From Lewinellaceae bacterium (lineage in GTDB: Bacteria; Bacteroidota; Bacteroidia; Chitinophagales; Saprospiraceae), in assembly GCA_020636275.1 (NCBI GenBank), contig JACJYD010000004.1, positions 1-64,000 of the forward strand: DNA of 64,000 nucleotides. Reading direction: 5' to 3'. Position numbers and translations under genes: made by a program. The notes below the pieces were generated by a model that worked only from the letters and a program-made list of their open reading frames with translations, was not told where the DNA came from and did not search any database. Shown here in pieces: positions 1 to 12,000 of the stretch; positions within the stretch are counted from its first letter, which is position 1, and the number at the start of each line of letters is the position of its first letter.

Positions 1-3000
1 CATTCGATCTGCGGCGTTTCGTAGTCGTATACGCTCACCTCCACTTCACAGACCGAAGCGTTGCCCGCTACATCCGTCACTTGCAGGTAGGCCGTAACCG
101 TAGTTCCAGCCATCGAGCAGTCTACATCTACCTCATCCTCCCAGTTCTCGCCATCCAGGCTCACCAGTTTGGTATCCAGTCCGCAGTTGTCCATGCTGTT
201 GATATCCAGCATCGACGGCGTGATCTGCGCGTATCCATCGCCATTGAGCACCGCATCCATCTCCTCGATACACATGGCCACCGGTGCTTCCGTATCCTCT
301 ACCGTATAAGTTACCACGCAGAACTTCGAGTTGCCTGCATCGTCCGTCACCGTCCAGGTCACCGTCGTCTCACCTACCGGCAGCAATGCGCCGTTCAGCG
401 TCCACAGGTGCGGAGCGGACAGGTAATCGTGCTTCATCGTAGCGTGGCAGTTGTCGTTGAAAGTCGGATCCAGGCTAAAGTCAGTTACGTGGTAACCGCA
501 GATGCCCGGGGTATTTTCCAGTTCCGTGGCCACGTTGTCGCACATGATCGTCGGATCTTCGTCGTCGATCAGCGTCAGCGTTACCTCACAGCTCGATTCG
601 TTACCAGCGTAGTCGATAGCCGAGATGGTCACTTCCATCTCATCGCCATGCTGACCGTCAAACGTGCTGTAAGCTTCCGGTGACTGGGTAATGATGATAC
701 CCTGGCCGGCCAGTTCGAGCAGTGCGCGATCCAATACTTCAGTGAACTCGGTGTCTGCATTGGTGCAGAGCGGGCCGCCAAGGCGGAAGGTCCATCCGAA
801 GTAGATGATCTCACCACCGGCGCCTTTAGGCATCCATGCTACCGTCGTACCACCGTTGGTGCTCATCTGGTAGATCTTCTTACCGGTAAACGGTACGTTT
901 GCTACCGTCTGGGTTGCGAAGTGGTGGTTGATCGAGGTCGGGCCATTCTGGAAGGCCGTGTACAGGGCATTGCCCAGGTTCAGGTAGCTGATGTTGCCGT
1001 TGTAGCAGCAGTCTTCCACCAGACCGAAGCCATAAAGGTGGTTGAGCGTAGTAGCTGCGTTGTTCGGACCGGAACCGCCACCGAAGGTGAGCAGTTTACC
1101 GCCGTTTTCAGCGACGAAGGTGACCAAAAGGTCTTCTACGCTCGCCGGCATGTCAGCCAGGAAGTCATCGTTGCCTTCCATCGTCGGCAGCACCAGGATG
1201 TTAGCCTGAGCCAATGCATCCGACCACTGATCGAAGTCCTCCAGGCGATCGATAAGGATAACCTGGAATCCGCGGTTGATCAGGTGCTGGCGTACATTGT
1301 AAGCTTCGCCGTCACAGTTGGCTTGTGTATCTACATAACCTTCATCATAGAACAGTGCGACCGCAGGCAGGTCTTCCGTAGCGCAGTTGTCACCAACTAC
1401 TACATCGTCCGTCAGACGCGGTACTTCACCGGAGCAGTCGCCCGTACCGTTCGAGCTGGTCAGCACGTCTTCGTCCTGAGCACATTCGTAGAATACCGGA
1501 GCTTCTGCATCCACTACCCGTACCTGGAAGGAACACTCGACAAAGTTGCCGGCGTTATCCGTGATCTGGTAGGTCACCTGGGTGTTGCCCAAGCCGAAGA
1601 CCTGACCTGAATTCGGTCCTTCGATCTGTACGATGAACCAGTCGGGGCAGTTATCTACGCCAAGCGGGTAGGTGTATTCCACAGCCGCGCCGCAAATCGT
1701 CGGATCATTTTCTACCACGATGTTGTTCGGGCAGGTGATCGTCGGGTTCTGAGCATCTTCGATCGTGATGGTGAACGCACAAGCTGCCTGATTACCAGCG
1801 CCGTCCGTTACCAGGTACGATTCGGTGTAGGTGCCACCGTATTGGAAGTAGTTCGGACCGGCGCCCAGACCGCTTTGCAGCGTCGTCAGTACCCAGTCGC
1901 AGTTATCCGTTCCTTCGGGAGCTTCATAGCTCAGCGTTACGCCGCACGGACCTTGCGATTCGATGGTGGCGTTGCCTTCTTCAATGAATGCTACTTCACC
2001 GTTCGGCGTTACCGTCATTACGATCTCAATATCATCCGGACAAACGATCACCGGATCTTCCGTATCGATCACCGTCACGAAGAACTGACATTCTGCGTAG
2101 TTGTCAGCATCATCTTCAGCTTGCCACAGCACTTCCGTCGTACCGACCGGGAAGGTCGAGCCGCTTTCCAGGCCGTTGACCAGCGTCAGGTCCAGATTAT
2201 CATCGCAGTTATCCGAGAAGATCACAGCGTATTCGTAAACAGCACCGCAGACACCCGGATCGTTTTCGATCGTCACATCAGCCGGGCAGTAATCCACTTC
2301 CGGATCTTCGTCGTCGACGATCAGTACGGTCATCGAGCAGCTGGCTTCGTTACCAGCAGCGTCTACTACCGTCCAGGTGATCTCCGTTTCGCCTTCCGGC
2401 AATACTTCGCCATTGAGGCTCGACTCATCGTTCAGGTCGTTGCTCAGCGTCAGGCCGGAGCAGTTATCCCATGCCGTAGCATCCAGGATACCACCTTCTA
2501 CTGCGTAGCTGCAAACACCGTCGTCCGTACCGAAGGTCACAAAGCTGAACGGACATTCGATATCCGGATTCTGCATGTCTTCTACCTGAATGGTGAAGGT
2601 GCACTCGGTCGTGTTGCCGGCATCATCCGTTGCGCGGTAGCCGATCGTTTCGACCGTACCTACTTCGATGTAGGAACCCGGGGTCGGACCATCAAACAGT
2701 TCAACTTCCAGTTCGACGCAGTTGTCGAATGCTACCGGTTGTGCCCACCATACGTTGGCCCCGCACTTATCCACATCGTTGTTTACGATGAAGTTACCCG
2801 GGCAGTTCTGGAAGTAAGGTTCTTCCGTATCATCGATCGTGATGGTCACATCGCAGCTGCCGATGTTGCCGTTCACGTCAATTACCATAATCGTTACGAC
2901 TACGAAGTCGCCATTTTGGCTACCAAAGTCGAGGCCGGCAACCGGGTTCTGGCCGATCCAGGCCACACCGCAGTTGTCTTCTTCGTCGTTGATCAGGCTG

Positions 3001-6000
3001 ACCAGATCCGGAACGAGGTCGTCACAACCATCAACCGTCATGTCATCCGGGCAGGTGAAGGTCGGAGCGAGATTGTCCTCAACCGTTACCGTAGCCACGC
3101 AATGAGCGCTGTTGAAGGAAGCGTCGATACCCGACAGGATGACGTTGTTGTCGCCTACATCTTCGCAGTCGAAGTAATTCTTGCTAACATCCAGTTTCAG
3201 GGAGCAGTTATCATAGCTGCCGCCGTCAACCATATCTGCATTGATTTGTGCATCACCATTTTCATCCAGGTATACCGTGATATCCTGGCAAACCATGGTC
3301 GGATCCTGTACGTCGTATACATCGATATCGAAGCTGCAGGTAATGGTATTGCCTGCTGCATCGGTTGCCGTGTATTCAACAGTATAAGTAGTACCTACTT
3401 CCAGGTAATCACCCGGAGCAGGACCGTCGGTCAATTCTACATCGAGTTCAACGCAGTTGTCGAAGGCCACCGGTTGTGCCCACCATACGTTGGCACCACA
3501 CTGGTCGACATCGTTGTTAACCGTGAAGTCATCCGGGCAGTTCTGGAAGTACGGAGCTTCCGTATCTTCGATAGTCACCGTCACTTCGCAGGTGGCCACG
3601 TTGCCGTTCACATCTTCCACAGAAACCGTCACCACGACGAAATCACCGTTTTCCTGACCAAAGTCGACGCCGGCAACCGGATCCTGCGTGATGGAAGCTA
3701 CACCGCAGTTGTCTTCAGCGTCAACAACCTGGCTTACCAGATCCGGAACGAGGTCGTCGCATCCGTCAACTACCTGATCGGCCGGGCAGGTGAAGGTCGG
3801 AGCCATGTTGTCTACCACGGTAACCGTAGCCACGCAGAAGGAAGCGTTGCCGGAAGCATCGTAACCCAACAGCGTTACATTGTTGTCACCTACATTTTCG
3901 CAGGTAAAGGCATCTTCATCGATCGACAGATCTACGTTATAGCAGTTGTCGTAGCTACCGCCATTCACAGCACCGGCCGTGATCGAAACATCACCGTTTT
4001 CATCCAGGTATACCGTGATATCCTGGCAAACCATCGTCGGCTCCTGAACATCAACCACATTTACGTTGAATTCGCAGAGGATCGTGTTGCCGGCAGCGTC
4101 GGTTGCCGTATAAGAGACGGCATAAACCGGACCAACTTCCAGGTAGTCACCCGGAGCGGGGCCGTCGGTCAGTTCCACATCCAGTTCGACGCAGTTGTCG
4201 AAAGCTACCGGTTGTGCCCACCATACGTTGGCGCCGCAGAGGTCGACGTCGTTGTTGACGGTAAAGTCATCCGGGCAGTTCTGGAAGTAAGGATCTTCCG
4301 TATCCTGGATCGTCACCGTCACTTCGCAGGTGGCTTCGTTACCATTGACGTCTTCAACGGTGATGGTCACCACTACAAAGTCGCCATTCTCCTGACCGAA
4401 GTCGGTACCGGCAACCGGGTTCTGCTCGATGTAAGCAATGCCGCAGTTATCCCATACATTCGACACCTGGCTTACCAGATCCGGAACGAGGTCGTCGCAT
4501 CCGTCTACGATCTGATCGGCCGGGCAGGTAAAGGTCGGAGCCGTATCGTCGACCACCGTTACCGTAGCAACACATTGTGCTTCGTTTCCGGAAGGATCGA
4601 CACCCGTCAGCGTAACGTTATTATCACCTACATTGTCACAGTTGAAATCGCCGTTATCAATGCTCAATTCCACGTCGCAGTTGTCGTAGCTGCCGCCATC
4701 AACGTCATCATCCGTAATAGAAGCTTCGCCGTTCATGTCAAGATAAACCGTGATATCCTGGCACTGCATGGTCGGAGCAGTATTGTCGTATACGTCAACG
4801 GAGACTTCGCAGGTCGAGGCATTGCCGGCTTCGTCCGTTACCAAGAGGGTCATGGTTACCGTTAAACCGGCATCGTCACAATCTACATACTGGGAAACGT
4901 CATAACCGTCGCCGCGGCCGATCAGAATTTCGACAGGACCGCAGTCATCCCAGCTTTCGTTATCAGCCATTGCAGCCGTTACCTGGAACAAGCCATCGGC
5001 ATCCAAGATAGCATCCAGTTGATCCTGGCACTGGGCTACCGGCGGCGTGGTATCATCAACGGATACATTCACTTCACAGGTCGACACGTTACCGTTCACA
5101 TCGGTTACGGTGATAGTCACCACGATCTCCTGTTCGTTCATATCTCCAAAGTCAGTGCCGGCAACCGGGTTCTGCGTGATGGATTCCACTCCGCAGTTGT
5201 CTTCAGCTTCCACATCACCGGTCAGATCCGGGATCTGCAGGCCGCAACCTTCCAGCACTACATCGTCGGCGCAAGTGATGATATCCGGAGGCAGGTTGTC
5301 AACTACCGTCACCGTGGCAACGCAGTTGGCTTCATTGCCGGAAGGATCGGCGCCGTACAAGGTGACGTTGTTGTCACCAACATTATCGCAAGTAAAGAAG
5401 TCATTATCGATAGCAAGTTCGAGGTCACAGTTGTCGTAGCTACCACCGTCCACATCTTCAGCGGTGATCGACACTTCTCCGTTCTCATCCAGGTATACCG
5501 TAATATCCTGGCAAACCATGGTCGGAGCATCCAGATCGTAAACATCGACCGTCAGTTCACATTCGGTAGCATTGCCTGCTTGATCCGTAACCAACAGCGT
5601 CATCGTCACAAACCCGGTCAGTGCATCTTCGCAATCAACATACTGAGAAATGTCATAACCAGCGCCGCGGCTGATCAGGATCTCAACCGGGCCGCAGTCG
5701 TCCCAGCTCTCCTGGTCGGCCATAGCAGCCGTTACCTGGAACAAGCCATCAGTACCGATTATAGCGTCGAGTTGTTCCTGGCAGCTAGCCACCGGAGGCG
5801 TCGTATCTTCAATGGATACGGTCACTTCGCAAGTCGAAGCGTTGCCGTTCACATCGGTAACGGTCAGCGTAACAACCAGTTCCTGGCCGTCCTGAGTGCC
5901 AAAGTTGGTGCCGGCAATCGGGTTTTGCGTGATCGATTCAACGCCGCAAGCGTCTTCAGCTTCCACACCACCGGTCAGATCCGGCAGTTGCAGGCCGCAG

Positions 6001-9000
6001 CCGTCCAGCACGACGTCATCGCCGCAAGCCAGAATTTCCGGAGCTGTAACGTCTACTACCGTGACGGTAGCAACGCAGCTGGCGGAATTGTCATAGATAT
6101 CCGTACCCGTCAGGGTGACGTTATTGTCGCCTACGTTGTCGCAGGTAAAGGCATCGATGTCGATTTCCAGACCGGCCAGTTCGCAGTTGTCACCGCTACC
6201 GCCGTCTACATCAGCAGCCGTAATGGAGGCATTGCCATCGGCATCCAGTTCAACAGTGATATCCTGGCAAACCATATTCGGCATCTGCATGTCGTTGACA
6301 AAGATGTCAAAGTCACAGAAGGTGGTATTACCGGCGTCATCGGTTACCTTATAAGTAACGGTGTAAGGACCGCCGACAGCGAGGTAATCGCTAGGCATCG
6401 GACCGTCCCAATGTTCCAGGGTGTAGGAGCCGCAGTTTTCATTCACGGCAGGAGCCTGCCAGAACACATTGGCGCCGCACTTGTCTACATCGTTGTTCAC
6501 GATGATATCATCCGGGCAAGCCAGGAGCGGATCCACTTCGTCCGTCACCTCTACTTCAAATTCACACTCGGCCGTATTGCCGGAAGCATCCGTAGCGATC
6601 AACGTCACCGTATAGGTGCCCGTGGTGAGGGTCGTGTTTTCTACAGGGATCTGCTCAACGTCTACGTCACCACAGTTGTCAGTCGTAATGGCATCGTCCT
6701 CGTAGCTGGGAAGTTTGGCCAGACAGTTGGCATTGAGGCCCAGCGGATCCGGGGAAGTCGGACATTCGATCGTCGGCGGATCGTTATCGATCACCTTGAT
6801 CGTCACGTTGCAGAAGGATTCGTTGCCGTATTCGTCGGTCGATTTCCACGTTACTACGTTCACACCAACCGGGAAGCAGGAACCGCTCGGCAGACCATCC
6901 ACTACTTCGTTCACCACAGGACCGAGGCAGTTGTCAATAGCTTCCGGATCTTCGTAGGTAGCTTCCACGCAGCATTCGCCATTGCCATCCGTGTAGAGGA
7001 TCAGCAATTCGGGCTCGCAAGCCATCACAGGACCGTCGTCATCAACAACGGTAACCGTCCAGCTGCACATGCTTTCGTTCTCGCAGTCATCGTAGAAGTG
7101 GTATTCGATATAGTATTCACCCAGTTCCAACTGAGTTCCGCTCTCCGGACCTTCTTCCAGCTCGATGAGGATGTCTCCTTCAGCCGTGCAGTTGTCCGTA
7201 GCGCTTACTTCATATTCATAAACCGTGTAGCAAACGCCTTTGAGAGTACCAACCGTCTCGTCTTCCGGACAGGTATACACCGGAGCGAGGTTGTCTTCGA
7301 CGTAGATAGTCTGCTCGCAAGGATCGGATTCATTCTCACAGTCATCGATGCCGACCCAGGTGCGAGTGATCACGTGTGCACCAACGCATTCGCCATCTTC
7401 CGTTACATCTTCGAATTCATAGGTTACTTCCGAGCAGAAGTCGGAACCAGTAGGATAACCCGTGATTTCCGGATCAGTATCGTATTCGCAATTTTCATCG
7501 GTATATACCGTGTAAACATCCGGACATTCGATGACAGGAGGCGTATCGTCGCCCAGGTGAACTTCCTGCTCACAGGTCGAGGAGTTGCCACAGTCGTCAT
7601 AGGCAGTCCAGGTACGGGTCAGGTAAACTTCACCGGCACAGTCTGCTTCTCCTTCCTCATCTTCATAGGTGAAATTCGCCGGGTACATGATCATACCCGT
7701 ACAGTTATCCATCGCGGTGGGGATACCCGTTTCCGTCGGGTCGATACCGTTGGGCCAATCGCAATTTTCATTGGCATCAACTTCATAGTCTTCCGGACAT
7801 TCGATTTCCGGCGGCGTCACATCCTTGATATGGATGATCTGCAGACATTCGGTTTCATTGTCGCAATCGTCAACTGCCGTCCAGGTACGCTCGATCTTGG
7901 TCTCCCCGATGCACATTTCGTTCGGGCAGCACTCTTTGTCGTCGTAGCCGATCTCCGGATCATCGTCGCAGTTGTCCGTAGCCGTGGCTTCACCAAGCGT
8001 GGCCAGGTCCTCCAGGTCTACGGTCGGGTTGCAGTATGCATCCAATTCGATCGTATAGTCAGCCGGACATTCGATCTCCGGAGCTGTATGATCTTCAACT
8101 TCGATCCGCTGATCGCAGTAGGAGACATTTTCACATTCGTCGGTAGCAGACCACCAGCGGATGAAGTAGGTGTCGCCATCGCAGTCAGCTTCGATCGGTT
8201 CATCTTCATAGTCGATCGTCGGTTCGCTGGAGCAATTGTCTTCAGCCGTGGCGTAACCCAGTGCATCCGGGCTGTCGTCAAAGCTGCAATTCTCATCTTT
8301 ATCGATTTCCACATCGTCCGGGCAGGAGATCACCGGAGCCGTCAGGTCTTCCACTTCGATCTCCTGTACGCAGGAATTCGAATTGCCGCAATCGTCAGTT
8401 GCCGTCCAGGTACGATATACGTACTTGTCGCAGGCGTCGCTTTCCGTTTCATCTGTATATTCAATGTCCACATCCGAGCACTCGTCTTCGGCTTCGGCCC
8501 AACCCATTGCATCCGGGCTCAGGTCGACATCGAAGCAATCTTCCGGATCGGCTTCCACATCCATGTTCGGCGGGCAGGTAATATCCGGGGGAGTGATATC
8601 CAGTACCGTTACAACCTGTTCGCATTCATCGATGTTGCCGCAGTCATCTTCAGCCGTCCAGGTACGCGTGATGGTCATGGAACCGGCGCAGATCTCTTCG
8701 ACCAATTCGTCCATCTCCACATCGACGTCGTCATCGCAGTTATCAGTAGCGGTAGCGTAGCCTACTTCTTCAAAATCATATGCATCGTTGGCGCAATCTT
8801 CTTCCGAGTAAACCGTCACATCGGTCGGGCACTTCAGAACCGGCGCCTTCTTGTCTTTCACCTGGATGACCTGCACACAGGTCGCTTCATTTTCACACCA
8901 GTCAATAGTCGTCCAGGTACGAACGATCGTATAGTTATGATCGCAATTACCTTCTACGATCAGGTCTTTGAAGTCGACAGACGGTTCCGGATCGCAGTTG

Positions 9001-12000
9001 TCATCAGCTTCAGCTTCACCCAATGCATCGGGGCTCGTATCCATTTCACAGCTGATGTACATGTTGCCCATATAGCTGGCCGGGCAAGTGAGTTCCGGAG
9101 CTTCATCATCGATCACGGTGATGTATTGCTTCAGTTGAGAAACATTTTCGCATTCATCTTCGGCACGCCAGGTACGGGTGATGAGGTAGTTACCCGGGCA
9201 ATCACCCGGCGTGATGGCATCCGTATAGGTTACCGTTGCTTCGGAGCAATAATCATAAGCATGCGGCACGCCCAGGTCTTCATTTACATAAGGATCCTGC
9301 TCGTCATCGCAATTGATGGTCGGATTGGGAATGCAGCACTGGAACACCGGCGGGGTCTCATCATCCATGTGAACTGACTGTTCACAAGAGGTGGAGTTGC
9401 CACAATCGTCGGTAGCCGTCCAGGTACGAGTGATGTAGATCTCACCCGGGCAGTCGCCGTCGACCACTTCATCTTCAAAGGAGATGGCCGGATCCGGATC
9501 GCAGTTGTCCGTTCCGGTAGCATAACCTGCTGCATCCGGGGTCAGATCTGCCGAGCAGTTCTCATCGGCATCCACCTCATAATCTTCCGGACAATCGATT
9601 TCCGGAGCGGTCTCATCCAGCACCGTGATGGTCTGGTCGCATTCGGACTCGTTTTCGCAAGCATCCACGGCCGTCCAGGTCCGGGTGATGATGCGCTTAC
9701 CGATGCAATCGCCGGGTTGAACGTCATCGTTATAGTCGATGCTCACGCTGCTGCAGTTATCCTCTGCAGTGGCATAACCCGTCAATTCCGGATCAGCATC
9801 GTATCCGCATGCTTCATCCGTATACACCTCGGTGTCATCCGGGCAGGTGATATCGGGCGCTGTCTCATCATCCTTGTGCACATTCTGAACACAAGCGGAT
9901 GAGTTGCCACAATTATCGGTGGCTACCCAGGTGCGGATGATATAAATTTCCCCTTCGCAATCCGGGGTGTCATATTCGTCAGAATGCGAAATATCCACGT
10001 CGGTATCGCAGTTGTCCGTACCGGTGGCATAGCCGGCTGCATCCGGGCTCAGATCGGCCTGGCACAGATCATCGGCATCCACGTCGTAGTCATCCGGACA
10101 AGTGATCTCCGGTTCCGTCGTGTCGACAACCGTGATGGTCTGATCGCAAGAGGAAGGATTACCGCAATCGTCCGTAGCCGTCCAGGTACGAACAATCGTA
10201 TAATTATCCTCGCAATTGCCATCGACGCGCGCATCGCTGAAGTCGATCTCCGGATCGCTGTCGCAGTTATCTTCTGCGGAGGCGAAACCGAGGTTTTCAT
10301 TCACCTCGGGATCTTGGGAGTCGCTGCATTCGATGGTCACATCATCCGGGCAGGAGATTTCCGGCGGGGTGGTGTCCTCAACCGTAATGGTCTGCTCGCA
10401 GCTATCGTCCGGGTTACAGTCGTCCGTCACCGTCCAGGTGCGGATGATGGTCCAGGAGTGCTCGCAAGCGCCATCGATGACTTCGTCTTCATGCGACACT
10501 TCGTAGATACAGTTGTCATCTACGGTCGGCTCACCCGTATTGTCGGGTTCGGTCGACTCATCACACTGGACTGTTATATCGTCCGGGCAAGTGATCACCG
10601 GAGCAACCTGATCTTGGACCGTGATCCACTGTTCGAACAGGGACTGGTTGCCGCAATGGTCGACTGCCTTCCAGGTCCGCTTGATGGTGTAGCGGTTCCA
10701 GCAGATCTTATTAATAATTTGGTCGGTATAGGTTATCACCGGGTCGTCATCGCAATTATCCATTGCTGTGACGTTTTCCGGGATCATATCGAGCATATCG
10801 CAAGTGACAACCGGGTTGGGGTCGCAAATGATGCTCGGGGGTTCTTCATCATTGAAGGTAATGTACTGCAAGCAAGTGGAGGAATTACCGCAGTCATCTT
10901 CTGCAGACCAGACGCGCGCGATCCCACAATCGTACTTTTCATCATCATACACCAGGTCCTCTTCTATGTCCAGATCACAATTGTCGCTGACGGTTGCCAC
11001 CCCTGTTATGTTGGTGTCATCCTTGTCTGCGCAGCTGTTCACCTCTATATCGTCCGGACAAGTTAGGGCTGGAGCTTCGTGATCTTCCACCGTTATAGTA
11101 AAGGACATACTGCTGTGGCAATCACCATCCATATAATAAACCGTTACAACGGCCGAAGAGCCACATACATCCGTTGCGGTGAACGCGGGAATTTCAACCG
11201 GATATCCCGTTGCCATTCCATTCGCCATTCCGATGTCATCACCCATGACTTCCCAATGGAATTCAGCCGTAGCGGGATTTGCCGGAGGAGTCGAAGTAAT
11301 CCCAATAGGTCCGACTTCAGCTTCCGGACAAACCGACATGTCATCGATCTGATCAACCTCAGCTTCTACGCAAGGAGGAGCTGTGCAAATATCCAGGGTC
11401 AGGTCATCCGATCCTTCTTTACAGAAAGTCACACAGATCTCTGCACCGTTGGTTCGCTCTACCATAGCAAGTTCCTGGGCGCCAGTAGCGATCAGGTTGC
11501 AATCTTTATCGAACAACATTCCCTGGCCAAGTCCACCCATAAAGGAGAACATGACATAATGTGCATCTTCATGCAGAAGAACCTTGATCACTTCGCAGTT
11601 TACATTCGAGGCCGTGTTACAACAGTTGGGGTCGTCCATATGTCGAACGATTTCAACGTCTTCCAAACAGGCCGACGGATCCGAAGTAGCATCAACCGTT
11701 GTCACGGGGCCGTTGCAGCTTCCGCAGCCGCCTACGGTCTCTTCATAATAAACCGTAACATGTACACAATCTACATAAGCATTGCGTGATGATAAGTTAT
11801 AATTTGGATTGTTCAGACCTTGAGCGCGAAGACGCACACCAAGTGTTGAAAGATTTGAGGGCGTAAAACCTGCATTCCAATCATCGGCATTTCCGCCATA
11901 GGAAGCCGAACCATAACTAAACTTAGGCCAAACAGTCCCGGCATCCGCCTTATTATCGCCTACCTCGGATCCATTGTCCAGCAATTGAACCTGATAGTCA

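Noticed and set aside
1842..9377. Very long plus-strand open frames (over 1,000 and 1,400 codons) opposite the HYR giant
   Set aside because: They use exactly the reverse complement of the sense codons, so they stay open simply because the sense gene lacks TTA, CTA and TCA codons. Their translations show no domain pattern, while the minus frame shows regular HYR domains.
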